Part shown: positions 1 through 8,616 of the stretch, in pieces
How positions within the stretch are numbered: position 1 is the stretch's first letter
Layout of the letters: each line of letters opens with the position of its first letter
Source: Actinidia chinensis
Lineage: Eukaryota; Streptophyta; Magnoliopsida; Ericales; Actinidiaceae
Length of the DNA stretch: 10,000 nucleotides
Direction of reading: 5' to 3'
Assembly: GCA_009663005.1 (NCBI GenBank)
Contig: VIGQ01001956.1
Coordinates: forward strand, 35,001-45,000
Position numbers and translations under genes: made by a program
The notes under the pieces: generated by a model
What the model was told of the DNA's origin: nothing
What the model saw: only the letters and a program-made list of their open reading frames with translations
Databases searched by the model: none

Positions 1-420
1 TATCGCGAGAGCAAAGAATCAATAGGAATCTCTTGGATGGTGGATCAGCTGTCACATTTTGTGTCCTCTTCATGCTATGAAAGAACTTGCATCACTATTG
101 AAGGAGTTGTCCCCTAGTCCGGCTTGAATTATACAAGGGTTTAATCAAGGAGGACAAAGAGCTATTGGAGTTCTTCGTCTTGAACTTACTTATCGTGACA
201 TGACATCAAGTGCATTATTCCACGTCATTGATCTAGACTTCATACAACATGTTGCTAGGACGACCTTGGCTTCCATGAGAAAATGGTGGTTGTACCATCA
301 CAACTCCACCAATGTTTTTCAAGTAATTGTCGTAACGGTGTCGTAAAAAGAATTATTGCCGATGACAAACCTTTCACTTGAAACGAATCATATTTGCTGA
401 TGCTAAGTTTTATATGACAA
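1..420 (+). pseudogene. Retrotransposon aspartic protease domain (partial, frameshifted)
   Basis: This is the protease that would process the Gag-Pol polyprotein inside the virus-like particle. Seen: the active-site Asp motif reads LDGGSA at 33-50, where the usual Thr after Asp is Gly, a variant common in plant Ty3/gypsy elements. The flap and core strands follow as FNQGGQRAIGVLRLEL at 140-187, and the C-terminal region as MLLGRPWLP at 249-275, the (L)LGRPW motif typical of plant gypsy proteases. The frame breaks between the active site and 140 and again after 275, where a stop (TGA) interrupts the sequence. A linker peptide IIADDKPF lies near 350-375. The window begins inside the domain or just upstream of it, so its N-terminal boundary with gag is unseen. 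Family assignment is firm; domain edges are approximate. Confidence 0.8.
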
Positions 421-1500
421 ATATCATAATGAAAAATTGTAACCAGTCGTCTCTTCATCAATCTACAAGTTCGAAAGAGTATGACGTCTCAACCCTTGAA
501 AACTTTACTTCTATTTACAAAAATAGAACAATCATAACAAGGATAGAAGTATGACATAAACTTCATACGCCGCCTCAGTTCTTTCGATATATGCCCAAGT
601 TAAGAAATAGTGAGGAACAAGTTTTTTGACAGGATTGCTTTTCCTACACACCACTTTAATTAACCAGACAAGCTTTCTACACCATTGAAGGGATTCAACG
701 ACCACAAACAAAGTTTTGAAATGGAGCATAGTGATATGCCCTTCACAAGAACAAAAGAAGGTTTTGATCCAATTGCCTACAAACTCTCGCAAAGGGCTGG
801 ATATAAGCCCTCATATTCAACTGCTTTAGGAAAACTATCATCTGAATTCATTGGAAAAATATGCATGGTTTTGAATTCAACTCAAAACATACTCCAAGCA
901 AAAGGGTATGCTGTTCAAAATTCCCTCATATTGGCCTTGGGTACAACCCACCTTCTCCTATGCGTATTGTGATAAAGAAGTCAAAGCAATCACCATATCA
1001 CAGCTGAAGAAAATGCATCACCAACTCCTTCAACTAAACCTCTGTTTTTTATCGTCTGGGTAAGCCAAGTCAGAACTCAAGTATTTGGATCGATTTAGGG
1101 CCATCAAGCAGGTCCCCTCATCACCCTTATTTCACGAAGTCTTTGCATGAGAGGTTGGGTGTTTCAAGTCTTTCTAAAAACCCCAAGAAGCTAAGAAAAG
1201 GAAAAATATAATTTCTTTCTAGAGGATGATAAAAGCTGGAAGTGCAATACCATCCCCCCCCGTATGAAAACGTCATACTACTATGGTAGTGACTACTGAT
1301 GAAGTATTGAAGAGAGACTAAAAACAGTGGAGTTTACCAAACCACTCTTCCCGAAGTACATGTCCCGCCTTTTGAATAAAGTGATGAGCATTTTATACCA
1401 CATACTGCTCTTGAAGAGAAAATTATCCTGAGGAAGATGGTCGGAGGATGCTCCGCTATCATTCGAAGAAGGTGTTTAAATCACGTTGTTGACTGAATGA
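421..1500 (+). pseudogene. Pol linker between protease and reverse transcriptase (broken)
   Basis: This spacer part of the polyprotein carries no catalytic domain. Seen: a conserved linker block, TKEGFDPIAYKLSQRAG at 751-801 and LNSTQNILQAKGYAVQNSL at 871-927, lies in one short open frame (685-972). I recognise this block from plant Tat-type pol sequences. Downstream, fragments around 1035-1180, 1265-1310 and 1500-1545 resemble the low-complexity linker that leads into RT, but each is in a different frame and stops are frequent. A run of eight C lies near 1254-1261. The part from 632 to 777 has a second copy at 8617-8758. No separate gene is supported here. Confidence 0.65.
632..777 (+). repeat. 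Dispersed repeat, copy A (inside pol linker)
   Basis: This segment aligns over about 145 bp with 8617-8758. Shared landmarks are CTTTTCCTA, GCTTTCTAC, CCATTGAAGGGATTCA, AAACAAAGTTTTGAAATGGA, ATGCCCTTCACAA and GATCCAATTGCC. By eye the core is about 90% identical, with a few one-base indels. Here the segment is read as pol coding sequence on the + strand and continues into the conserved linker block. Confidence 0.85.
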
Positions 1501-2436
1501 AATTAACCTTGGCAACATTAGATGACCCACGTACCGTTTACCATAAGCGCTCTCTCACTCTGAGGAACAAAAATGTATATTGACTTGTTGTCTGAAATAC
1601 ACGGATGTCTTTGCTTGGAGTTATAAAGAAATGCCTATAGATCCAAGTGCTGTCCAGAACTTGGCAGTAAAACGCGGCGTCGACCATCAAACAGCACAGG
1701 AACGACCTTTCGATACCAGAATTATTCCTAAGATTGAAATCAGAGGTCCACAAGCTTTATTGAAGCTTACTTTATTCGAGAAGTCCCAAGTACCCCAACC
1801 TGATTTCCAGTATTGTCCCTGTTAAGAAGAAAAAATGGACAAATTCGAATTTGTGTTGACTTTCGAGACCTAACAATGCTTGTCCAAAAGATGACTTTCC
1901 ATGCCTATATTGGCTCATGATAGACGCTACTACTGTACATGAGGCATTAATCTTTATGGAGTTCACTGGCTTAACAAATCAATTCGGATGGCTTTCCACG
2001 AGACAGGAGTTTTGAACGGCCTTCCCGTACGCCAAAAGGATATAATTGTTATAAAGTTCATGCCTTTTGGGTTTAGAAGAACGGCGGAGCTTACATATCA
2101 CAGAGCATGCAAAAGAATTTTTTGAGACAATGCTTCAAACATGTTGATCTATGTGACGATCTAGTTGTGAAACGAAGCTCGAAATAATCATCTTGAAGAT
2201 TTGAGAAAGTGTTTTGATAGATTACGACGATACCAACTCCAAGATGAACCCTTTGAAGTGTGCCTTTGGAGTTACATCTGGAAAATTCTTGGGATTCATT
2301 GTAACGACGTCGTGGCAATAGAGATTGAGCAATTCGAAATTGAGCTATTTTGAAGCTGGCCTGAACCTCGAACTATCCACGCACTCAAAAGTTTTGCAAG
2401 GGCGGTTGGCTTATCTACGTCGGTTCATAATCAAAT
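1501..2436 (+). pseudogene. Ty3/gypsy reverse transcriptase domain (frameshifted)
   Basis: The RT would copy element RNA into cDNA in cytoplasmic particles. Seen, in order: the N-terminal FAWSYKEMP at 1610-1636 followed by AVQNLAVKRGV; the fingers/palm motif QIRICVDFRDL at 1840-1872, containing the first catalytic Asp region; and the catalytic YVDD box at 2150-2160, which lacks one base inside the Val codon, so the four residues are split across two frames. The thumb/connection segment follows as LQGRLAYLRRF at 2394-2426. The overall length of about 930 bp fits a normal RT, so no large deletion is visible; the damage is scattered small indels. The next domain follows directly. RT identity is secure; activity as written is not possible. 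Confidence 0.88.
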
Positions 2437-2970
2437 TTTGGGCTTGTCGTTGTCAACCATTCAGTGGCCTCATAAAAAAGGGAATCCCTTTGAATGGATG
2501 AAGCCCCTTCAATATGGCCTTCAGAGTATCAATTCTTATTTAATGAAACCGCCAGTGTTTGATTGCGCCTATTTCCTTTCCTTTACGCTCATTAATTTTT
2601 GTTATCGGCTGCTCAGAGCGGTCATAGGGGCTCTTCTTGCTCAGAGAATGACGAAGGAAAAGAAAATGGCTCTTTACTACTTGATAGAATGTGACGCATT
2701 GTGAGCTGAATTATTCACTCAATTGAGAAAAGTGGCTAGCTCTGGTCCTTTGCATGTCAAAAGTTGCGCCACTACTTTCAAGCACACACGGTTTCATCTT
2801 ATATCTAAAGCTACCAACCCCTGTCAAGTACTCATGATAAAACCAGGCGTTGTCTGATCGATGCAAGATGGTCTCTTCTTCTTCAAGAGGTTTTTGAGAT
2901 CATCTATGTGCCTCAAAAGGCTATCAAAGACAAGCCTTAGTTGATTTCTTGCTGATCACCCCATACCTGC
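2437..2970 (+). pseudogene. Ty3-type RNase H domain and tether (frameshifted)
   Basis: This is the RNase H fused to RT, which degrades the RNA strand of the RNA/cDNA hybrid. Seen: KKGNPFEW at 2474-2497 and SINSYLMKPPVF at 2525-2560 form the usual entry into the domain. Then come VIGALLAQ at 2621-2644, ALYYL at 2669-2683, HYFQAHTV at 2770-2793 and FLADHP at 2945-2962. These are the landmarks of plant gypsy RNase H and the segment that follows it. Several lie in different frames, so at least three frameshifts separate them. In Tat-lineage elements this domain is thought to be partly degenerate and to act as a tether before a second RNase H, which fits the next feature. Confidence 0.78.
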
Positions 2971-3425
2971 TGATTGGAATTATCCGATGAATTACCAGAA
3001 AGATGTCCTTTTCATTCAGTGCAACTACCATGGAAGATGTAATCTTGATGGTGTCTTCTCAATCGTGAGGGTGCTGGGCTGGTATAGTGGTTTCTCACCC
3101 CAGAAGGAGAACGTGCTACCCTACGCCTTCACTTTAACACAATTATGCTCAAATAATGAAGATGAATATCCAAGCTCTAATACTCGGACTGAAATGGCTG
3201 TTGACATGGACACTGCGGCTTGAAGTATATGGGGAACCTCTAAGTGATAATTAATCAACTTCTAACATTTATGAAGTGAACAAAACCTGAACTTGGTGCC
3301 ATAACATAATTAATGCCACCCCTGAATGAATGGATGGCTTGGTGGCGTCACTTTAGAGCATGTGCCGATAACAAGAATAGACAAGCAGATGCACTGGCAA
3401 AACTTGCTCTTCTCTTGCGCTACCT
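2971..3425 (+). pseudogene. Second, archaeal-like RNase H domain (aRNH) remnant
   Basis: Seen: a further RNase H fold signature lies after the first one. A (L)DG at 3044-3052 sits where the first acidic residue is expected. LTQLCSNNEDEY at 3134-3169 matches the NN.AEY motif carrying the catalytic Glu of cellular-type RNase H. EMAVDMD follows at about 3190-3210, and ADNKNRQADALAKLA at 3364-3408 matches the C-terminal helix with the last acidic residue. Known: plant Tat elements carry such an extra RNase H between RT-RNH and integrase. Inferred: this copy belongs to that class. The 2987-3223 stretch is open, but part of its first half looks out of frame. The separation from the tethering domain is by motif only, so the left edge is uncertain. 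Confidence 0.68.
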
Positions 3426-4790
3426 GATGTAAAGGCTTGTAATTTCAATATGTCAGAGATGGGTAATTCCTCCACACTTTGATGATGAATATAATGACGA
3501 AATGGAGGCTAAATGCCATTTCAGTATTTGAAATAGAGAAAGAAGATTGGTGGCAATCATTCATTGATTATCTCAAACATGGGAAGTTGCCCTGAGATCC
3601 ACATAAAGAACTGACGAAGGCGACGTGCTCCATGTTTTCATTACTACATAGTACACTTTTCGTCGTTCCTTTGAGGGGACTGCTTCTATCGTTGCCTTGG
3701 AGAAAATGAAGCATACAAGCCTTAGAAGAAGCTCACTCTGTATATGTGGTGCTCACCAGTCAGGCCCTAAGCTTCAACTTTCTAATCAAGAAGAATGGGC
3801 TATTACTGCCAACCATGGTACAGACTGTCTTGGTTCGCCAAGAGGTGTCAAGAATCAGTCAATTTCGTGCAAATTTCATACATCACTTGCCAGAGCCACT
3901 CCATCCACTGTTGCCTCTTGGCCATTTGATGCTGGGGGCTAGTGTAGTAGGGCCTTTACCTAATCTTCTGCAGGTCATCTTTATATTCTAGCTGCAACTG
4001 ATTACTTCTCCAATGGGCTGAAGCTATGCACTAAGGGAAGTAAAGAAGAAACCGTTGTAGAGTTCATTCGTACAAACATTATCTTTTAATACGGTGTGCC
4101 GCTCTACATCATCACGGACAATGGAAGCCATTTTATAATAGTCTGATGAATAAATTTGTGGAAATTTTGGTTTTAAGCAACATAACTCTTTATGTAGCAA
4201 TGCACCAGCAAATGGTCTCGCCGAAGCATTCAATCAAACCTTGGAAATCTGCTACAGAAGGTGGTAGCCCAAGTCAAAAGAGATTGGCACGAGAGAATCG
4301 GGAAGCTCTTTTGGGCGTATCGAGCAACTCATCTAACTCAACCAAGCTACTCAATATTCCTGGTTTATTAATGGGTGGAAGCTGTTTTTTGCCGCTTGAT
4401 CGCCAAATTCCCATCCATTAAGAATTGCCATTCAAGAAGATTTCACTCAAAAGAAAATGCTCGTCTACGTCCTTGAAATAATTGGAAGCACTTGATGAAA
4501 ATAGCTTGAGCACAACAACAGGCTGGAATGCTGTCAAGCTCGCCTTTTCTAGACCTTCTAATAAAAAAGTTCGCCCCCGTTCATTCAAAAATTGAGACTG
4601 GTACTTGCTTGTTAGAAGACCCATCACACCACAACATCGACGGGAAATAAATTTACTACTTCCAATTGGGATGGCCCATATGAAAAAGAAGTTTTACTCC
4701 AACGGTGCTTTATAAACTTGTTTTGCTGAGATGGCTTAAGAATTGGCCCTATCAACGGCAAATTTTGAAGAGATACAACCCCGGATCGAC
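3426..4790 (+). pseudogene. Integrase domain with C-terminal GPY-type motif (frameshifted)
   Basis: Integrase joins the cDNA ends to host DNA in the nucleus. Seen: an N-terminal segment EDWWQSFIDYLKHGKLP at 3542-3592; the zinc-binding region with GAHQSGPKL at 3748-3774; VVGPLP at 3944-3961, which follows the first catalytic Asp; LAATDYFS at about 3989-4012; ITDNG at 4111-4125 with the second catalytic Asp at 4117; and ANGLAEAFNQTLE at 4208-4246 with the catalytic Glu at 4223. The C-terminal WDGPY motif is at 4667-4681 and GLRIGPINGKF at about 4731-4765, close to the end of pol. Directly before VVGPLP the codon reads AGT (Ser) where Asp is expected, with the frame disturbed nearby, consistent with a lost base. 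Domain length is normal; many frames are used. Pol ends near 4785. Confidence 0.87.
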
Positions 4791-4841
4791 TCAAAAGATG
4801 CTCTGGCCCGCACGAGCCTAAACTGTGATGGCAAATAAAAA

Positions 4842-5105
4842 AAAAATTCAAAATTGAACTACGCTGGCTTGAATCCATTTTGCTAGGAGGCAACTTGGAA
4901 ACTTTATTTCAGTTCAGTCAAATTTTCTAAGAAAGAAAATCTTCAAAATTGAACGACGCTTGGCTTTATCCATTTTGGTACTTAGGCAACTTGAAATCTG
5001 ATTTCAAGTTCAGTCTCTTTTCTAAAAAAAAAAAAAAAAAAAAATCTTCCAAATTGACCTACTTGAAACTTTGGGGGTTTTATTCAGTTATATTTCTAAA
5101 AAAGG
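4842..5105 (+). repeat. Tandem array 1: about 95-105 bp unit, 2.6 copies
   Basis: The phrase AAATTGAAC/AAATTGACC recurs at about 4851, 4946 and 5051. Units 1 and 2 share a central CCATTTTG, GGCAACTTG and TTTCAGTTCAGTC-like stretch and end in TTCTAA followed by an A-rich run (21 A at 5024-5044). Unit 3 is shortened to about 60 bp, lacking the middle. It begins about 60 bp after the end of pol, so it opens the 3' untranslated region. The A-run length difference accounts for the spacing change from 95 to 105. Confidence 0.8.
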
Positions 5106-5192
5106 GAGCCAAATTACTTCATCTTCTCCAGTCAATTCTACCCTAACCGCTCATGGAATAGACTCATTATTAGAACGTTCCAAGTCCCTTCG

Positions 5193-5800
5193 AGATACTT
5201 CAGAATTGTTGTCCCTAGTGGCTGCCAGTGTCTAATTGGATGGGTGGAAAGCACTAGGTTTTGCCATGTATCGACAAATGAGCGATCAATGGTTTGTGAA
5301 TGTAGCCTTCGTGCCATTCCCTCGATTTGCCTTCTCCAAGAAACTTCAGAATTGTCGTCCCTAGTGGCTGCATTGTCCAATCGGATAGGGTGGGGAAAGC
5401 CACTAGGTTTTTGGCCCATGTATCGACAAATGAAGCCGATCAATGGTTTTTGTGAATAGGTAGCTTCGTGTCTTCCTCCTCGAGCTTCCTTCTACAAGAA
5501 TCTTCAGAATTGTCGTCCCTAGTGCTGCCAGTGTCCAATTGGATAGGGTTGAGAACACCACTAGTTTGGCCATGTATCGACAAATGAGCCGAATCATGGT
5601 TTGTGAATGGTAGCTTCGTGTCATTCTCACCTCGAGCTTTCCTTCTCCAGAATACTTCAATTGTCGTCCCTAGTGGCTGCCAGTATCCAATTGGATAGGG
5701 TGGGAAACCACTATGTTTTGGCCATGACTCACAAATGAGCCGGATCATGGTTTTGTGAATAAGTAGCTTCGTGCACTTCTCCTCAGCTGCTCGCCTTCTC
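5193..5800 (+). repeat. Tandem array 2: about 150 bp unit, 4 copies
   Basis: The unit start CTTCAGAATTGTCGTCCCTA recurs (with small changes) at 5198, 5344, 5502 and 5655, giving units of 146, 158, 153 and about 146 bp. Each unit then contains GTGGCTGCCAGTGTCCAAT, GGATAGGGTGG, CACTAGGTTTTGGCC, ATGTATCGACAAATGAG, CATGGTTTGTGAAT and a TAGCTTCGTG tail. Units differ mostly by one-base gains and losses. Because the unit has long frames, open reading frames appear by chance on both strands; they are not supported as genes. Confidence 0.9.
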
Positions 5801-6297
5801 AACTGAAATAACATAAGTCTTGCTGCTTGCTCGCCTTCTTCAAAGAATAAATAAGTCTGTTGCTTGCTCGCCTTGAAAATAAATAAGTCTTGCCGCTTGG
5901 CTTCGCCTTCTTCAGAGGAAAAAATAGTCCTTGCCGCATCTTGCCTTCTTCAGAGGAAATAAATAAGCTCTTGCCGCTGCTCGCCTTCTTCAGAGGAATA
6001 AATAAGTCTTGCTTGCTTGCTTCTTTAGAGGAAATAAATAAGTCTTGCTGCTTACTCGCCTTCTTCAGAGAATAAATAAGTCTTGCTTGCTTCCTTCTTA
6101 GAGGAAATAAATAAATCTTGCCGCTTACTCCCTTCTTCCGAATAAATAAATAAAGGCTTGTGCTTTTCTTCGCCTTTTCACAAGGAAAGAAATACATTTT
6201 GTCGCTTGCTCGCCTTCTTCAAATGAAGTAAATAAGTATTGTCGCTTGCTGCTCATCTTCTTCTGATTAATAAATAAGTATTGCCGCTTGGAAGAAA
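5801..6297 (+). repeat. Tandem array 3: about 40 bp unit, about 13 copies
   Basis: The unit is an A-rich half, AAATAAATAAGTCTTGC, followed by CGCTTGCTCGCC and TTCTTCAGAGG. Copies begin near 5806, 5846, 5877, 5918, 5957, 5996, 6032, 6070, 6105, 6140, 6186, 6225 and 6268, with unit lengths of about 31-46 bp. Variation is again largely single-base indels. Most units contain AATAAA on the + strand. There is no unique spacer between units, so this is a satellite-like array and not CRISPR. A minus-strand lysine/serine-rich frame through it is a by-product of repetition. Confidence 0.9.
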
Positions 6298-6305
6298 TAT
6301 ATCCT

Positions 6306-7140
6306 GGAAAAAAAAAAATCTTATAAATTGGAGTGGCCAAAAACAAGTCAATTCCTTATTTAATATAATTTTTTTTTATTAATTTTGGAGTTGCGAAACA
6401 AGTCATTCCTTATTTAATAATCATAATAAGAAAAAATTCTTATAATTTTGGAGTTCGAATCAAGTCAATTCCTTATTTAATATAAAAACATCTTTATGAA
6501 ATTGGGGAAAAGTTGCAAAAACAAGTTCAATTCCTTATTTAATAATTTTTTTTTTATAATTTATAGTTGCGAAACAAGTCAATTCCTTTTTTAATAATAT
6601 AATAAAAAATTCTTATTAAATTGGATTTGAGAAAATCAAGTCCATTCCTTATTTAATATAATAATATTCCTTATTAAATTGGAGTACAAAATCAAGTCAA
6701 TTCCTTATTTAATGCAAAAAAATTCCTTAATTGGAGTTGCACAAATCAGTAATTCTTATTAATATACCAAAATATTTGTTTATTAAATTTGAGTTCAAAA
6801 CAGTTAATTCCTTATTTAATACAAAAAAATATTTTTTAATTAAATTTGGAGTTTGCAAAAACAGTCATTCCTATTTAATAATAATATTAAAAATTTTTTT
6901 TTTTATTAAATTTGGAGTTGCAAAACAAGTCAATTCCTTATTTAATACAATTTTTTTAAATTTAGAATTGCAAAAAATAAGTCATTCCTTATTTTAATAC
7001 CAAAAAAAAAAACAATTCTATTAAAATTTGGAGTTGCTGAAATCAAGATAATTCTTTTTAATATAACACAACAAAAAAAGAGTTCTTATTAAATTTTGTG
7101 AGTTGTAAAATCAGTCAATTCTTATTTAATTAAGAATTGT
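6306..7140 (+). repeat. Tandem array 4: about 59 bp AT-rich unit, about 14 copies
   Basis: The phrase CAAGTCAATTCCTTATTTAA recurs, with variation, near 6343, 6390, 6449, 6520, 6575, 6636, 6693, 6745, 6799, 6860, 6925, 6979, 7041 and 7112. Between the copies lie a variable A/T run and the phrase TTATTAAATTTGGAGTTGC. Mean spacing is about 59 bp. The homopolymer segments (A or T runs of 7-10) are the most variable part. No coding content is supported. Confidence 0.9.
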
Positions 7141-7193
7141 AAAAACATTCTGAAAAAAAAAATTGATAAAGTATAACTTCGAGTCAAAAGTTT
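7141..7193. other. Short spacer between arrays 4 and 5
   Basis: About 50 bp of A-rich sequence separates the last AT-rich unit from the first 180-bp unit. Nothing recognisable is present. Confidence 0.4.
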
Positions 7194-7790
7194 ACCTTGA
7201 TGCAGTCCGATCCCTCAAAACTCAAAACAGAGTTGTAGATCCTTTTCTTGGCGTTCCATTCCATAGCACTTGAATAAATCTCAATCGAGATCCGATGAGA
7301 AAGTTATGCCAGATACCATAAGCTACTGATGCTTAAATAAATAAGTAAATAATCAATTTACGTGCAGCAATTTTAAGATCAATTTTTACCTTGATTCAGT
7401 CAGTATCCCTCAAAACTCAAAACATGAAAGTTGTATATAATTTTCTTGCGTTCTATAGGCATCTGAATCATCTCCTCGGATATCGGATTAGAAGTATGGC
7501 CTAGATTACCGTACAGCTTGCTGATGTTTGAAATAAATAAGTATACGTTAGCAACTTTAAGGTATATTTTACTTGATGGCATTTAGTATCTATCAAAACT
7601 CAAAACATGAAAGTGTAATACTTTTCTTGGCGTTCTATAGCATCTGATTATCTCAATCGGAGATCGAATGAGAGAGTTATGCTCAGATTAAGATGCAGCT
7701 TATCGAATGTTGAAATAAATGAATAAGTAACGTGCATACCTTGATTATTCCAGCAGTGATTTTCTATGAAAAAATAAGTTTTAAATAATT
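7194..7790 (+). repeat. Tandem array 5: about 165-195 bp unit, 3 copies plus a partial fourth
   Basis: The start ACCTTGAT recurs at 7194, 7388, 7571 (one C missing) and 7738, giving spacings of 194, 183 and 167 bp. Every full unit contains CTCAAAACTCAAAACA, then TTTTCTTGGCGTTCTATAG, a GATCGGATGAGA-like stretch, AGTTATGCC and a closing AAATAAATAAGTA. The fourth copy keeps only its beginning. The AAATAAATAAGT motif also opens the units of array 3. Confidence 0.88.
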
Positions 7791-7888
7791 TCAAACGATG
7801 AAGAAAAAAACCGAAGGGAGAATTTTAACTATGGAAAAAATCAAGCGGTCTACTTCTTTTATAGAAGAAAGACAGAGTTCAATGCCTA

Positions 7889-8062
7889 TTCAAGTCAATT
7901 CCTTAATACATTAGGAATTTTGATTATTCTTTTCGGAGTTTCAATTTTAAGAGTTCAATTCCTTCCTCTCAAATTTTAAGAGTTCAACTCTTACGTACAA
8001 TTTAAGAGTTCAATCTTACCCAAGATTTAAGAGTTCCTTATTAAATTTGGATATCAAAAGTC
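7889..8062 (+). repeat. Tandem array 6: about 27 bp unit, 4 copies, flanked by array-4 fragments
   Basis: TTTAAGAGTTC occurs at 7946, 7975, 8001 and 8026 (spacings 29, 26 and 25). On the left, 7891-7908 reads CAAGTCAATTCCTTAATA. On the right, 8036-8062 contains CCTTATTAAATTTGGA and CAAAAGTCC. Both match the array-4 unit, so isolated array-4 pieces bracket this short array. Confidence 0.78.
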
Positions 8063-8064
8063 CA

Positions 8065-8610
8065 ACTTAAGCAAGGGCTTCCAGGAATTTCATCCCGATG
8101 TGGTAAGAGATCAAAAGTACATGGTGACAAATAATGAGGGACAAAAAAAAGAGAAATAGAAAAAAATTCACGGGTGACGGAGACACAATAGTGTGGAGCT
8201 GAATTTGCAGTGAGACGACAACGCGGAAAAGAGAGCATCTGATTTGAAACATATCGTGAGGCAGCATAATATTACAGGATCAACAAGATACTCGACGAAT
8301 GTGGGCACATCTTAGTAGCATCATCACTAATAACAGTCGATGAAAAAACCATGAGAAGCGCGACATAATACCAAATTATGCTCACGGATGTTCCAACTTG
8401 TTTGGTATAAACTAATGTCAGATCTTATCCAATGATTGCCTAACTTCAAGTGACAAGTAGTTGCTGAACCTCAAACTCGCTAATATAACAGCGTTAGAAC
8501 GTGTGTGTTGGCTACTATTAAACGATTAATTGCTGTGCTTATTGTTAGGCACTCAGGGCGACCACTCACTCAACACATACAAAAAAGGTGTATAGTCGTG
8601 TGGGAAGGGT
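8065..8610. other. Unassigned stretch between 3' region and inverted leader
   Basis: About 550 bp with no repeat, domain or RNA gene I recognise. The open frames here (for example on the minus strand at 8041-8267) lack any family signature. A purine-rich tract at 8143-8166, interrupted by one T, resembles a polypurine tract but is not followed by a recognisable LTR start. The transition from the + oriented 3' region to the minus-oriented leader must lie somewhere in this interval. Confidence 0.4.
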
Positions 8611-8616
8611 GTGTGA

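Larger units (their letters stand above)
1..8060 (+). mobile_element. Degenerate Ty3/gypsy LTR retrotransposon, Tat/Ogre-like, pol to 3' untranslated region
   Basis: Seen: recognisable protease, reverse transcriptase, two RNase H segments and integrase follow one another on the + strand from 1 to about 4790, then about 3.2 kb of non-coding tandem arrays. Known of the family: integrase after RT/RNase H defines Ty3/gypsy (Copia elements have it before RT). A second, archaeal-type RNase H and a long tandem-repeat-rich region before the 3' LTR are hallmarks of the plant Tat lineage. Inferred: gag and the 5' LTR lie upstream of the window. No same-orientation 3' LTR was found; the only LTR-like block (8779-9454) lies on the other strand, so the right boundary is unresolved and 8060 is only the end of the last array-related sequence. 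The element cannot be autonomous as read, because no domain keeps an open frame. Confidence 0.85.

Noticed and set aside
5138..6197. Long overlapping minus-strand open frames (5138-5443, 5440-5814, 5799-6197)
   Set aside because: They are translations of tandem arrays 2 and 3: the peptides repeat with the DNA period, and no family signature or start context supports a gene.
5801..6297. CRISPR-like regular repeats
   Set aside because: Units are contiguous with no unique spacers and the sequence is plant retrotransposon DNA.
6731..6997. 88-residue + strand open frame rich in Phe, Ile, Asn and Lys
   Set aside because: It lies inside the 59-bp AT-rich array; its composition simply reflects the A/T runs.
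8143..8166. Purine-rich tract as the polypurine tract of the + element
   Set aside because: No TG-starting LTR-like sequence follows it, and A/G-rich runs are common throughout this AT-rich region.
8041..8267. Two overlapping minus-strand frames with a hydrophobic segment
   Set aside because: The hydrophobic stretch comes from the purine-rich tract read on the other strand; there is no homology I can name and the frames compete with each other.
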